Below the pieces are notes generated by a model. It saw only the letters and a list, made by a program, of their open reading frames with translations. It made no database searches and was not told the DNA's origin. 20,128 nt of DNA from a virus, in the IMG/VR virus record IMGVR_UViG_3300049046_000017, positions 1 to 20,128 of that record; one strand, given 5' to 3'. A program made the translations under genes and the position numbers. Below, in pieces: positions 20,105 through 20,128 of this stretch (position 1 is its first letter; each line of letters begins with the position of its first letter).

Positions 20105-20128
20105 AGGCTTGTAACATAAAGAGGGGAA

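Noticed and set aside
1-20128. tRNA genes, CRISPR arrays, insertion sequences or attachment sites
   Set aside because: No cloverleaf-like sequence, regularly spaced repeats, transposase or integrase gene was found on either strand by reading; a dedicated tRNA scan was not possible.

Overview
The window reads as part of the genome of a large virulent tailed phage of a low-GC Gram-positive host, most likely a Bacillus myophage of the SPO1/Bastille-like group (Herelleviridae). The grounds are: every gene lies on the plus strand, most are tightly packed behind strong AGGAGG ribosome-binding sites, short anonymous genes are numerous, and the set includes class Ib ribonucleotide reductase, a family A DNA polymerase with a uracil-DNA-glycosylase-like N-terminus, a UvsX/RecA-type recombinase, an HU-like protein, a sigma-like factor and a holin-like protein. 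The host genus is inferred from gene style and -35/-10 promoters, not proven.

Layout. 1-2050: the 3' part of nrdE, then nrdF and a terminator (deoxynucleotide supply). 2052-4938: a promoter followed by nine short or medium genes: small charged proteins, three Cys-rich probable zinc proteins, an RNase Z-fold metallo-beta-lactamase protein that could be an Apyc1-type cyclic-nucleotide phosphodiesterase, and a secreted lipoprotein, closed by a terminator. This is the most accessory-like block and the best place to look for host-takeover or anti-defence functions. 4943-6052: a short operon with a basic unknown 250-residue protein and an HU-family protein. 6054-9755: two small genes and the 1062-residue DNA polymerase. 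9783-11568: six small genes including a probable UvsY-type recombination mediator and two tiny membrane proteins.

11587-16366: a small membrane protein, a probable ssDNA-binding protein with a long Pro/Ala/Thr-rich linker and acidic tail, the RecA/UvsX recombinase, an unknown gene, a sigma-like factor, a holin-like membrane protein and an unknown 151-residue protein, ending in a strong terminator. 16426-20063: a promoter with a long dyad-bearing leader, a 33-residue membrane peptide overlapping a divergent DHH/DHHA1-like protein, a small unknown gene, a calcineurin-type metallophosphoesterase, a DUF5662-type protein and a membrane protein, closed by a terminator. A new promoter at 20075-20104 drives a gene outside the window.

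How the parts fit: nucleotide synthesis (NrdEF), polymerase, ssDNA-binding protein, recombinase, UvsY-like mediator, HU-like protein and two nuclease/phosphoesterase-like proteins make a replication and recombination core resembling the T4 trio gp32/UvsX/UvsY. The sigma-like factor would redirect host RNA polymerase. Most operons start with a TTGAC(A/T)-type -35 and an extended TGn -10, and several promoters carry inverted repeats built on a TAACATA-type motif near the -10 or start site, suggesting a shared regulator. No tRNA, CRISPR, insertion sequence or intron is seen.
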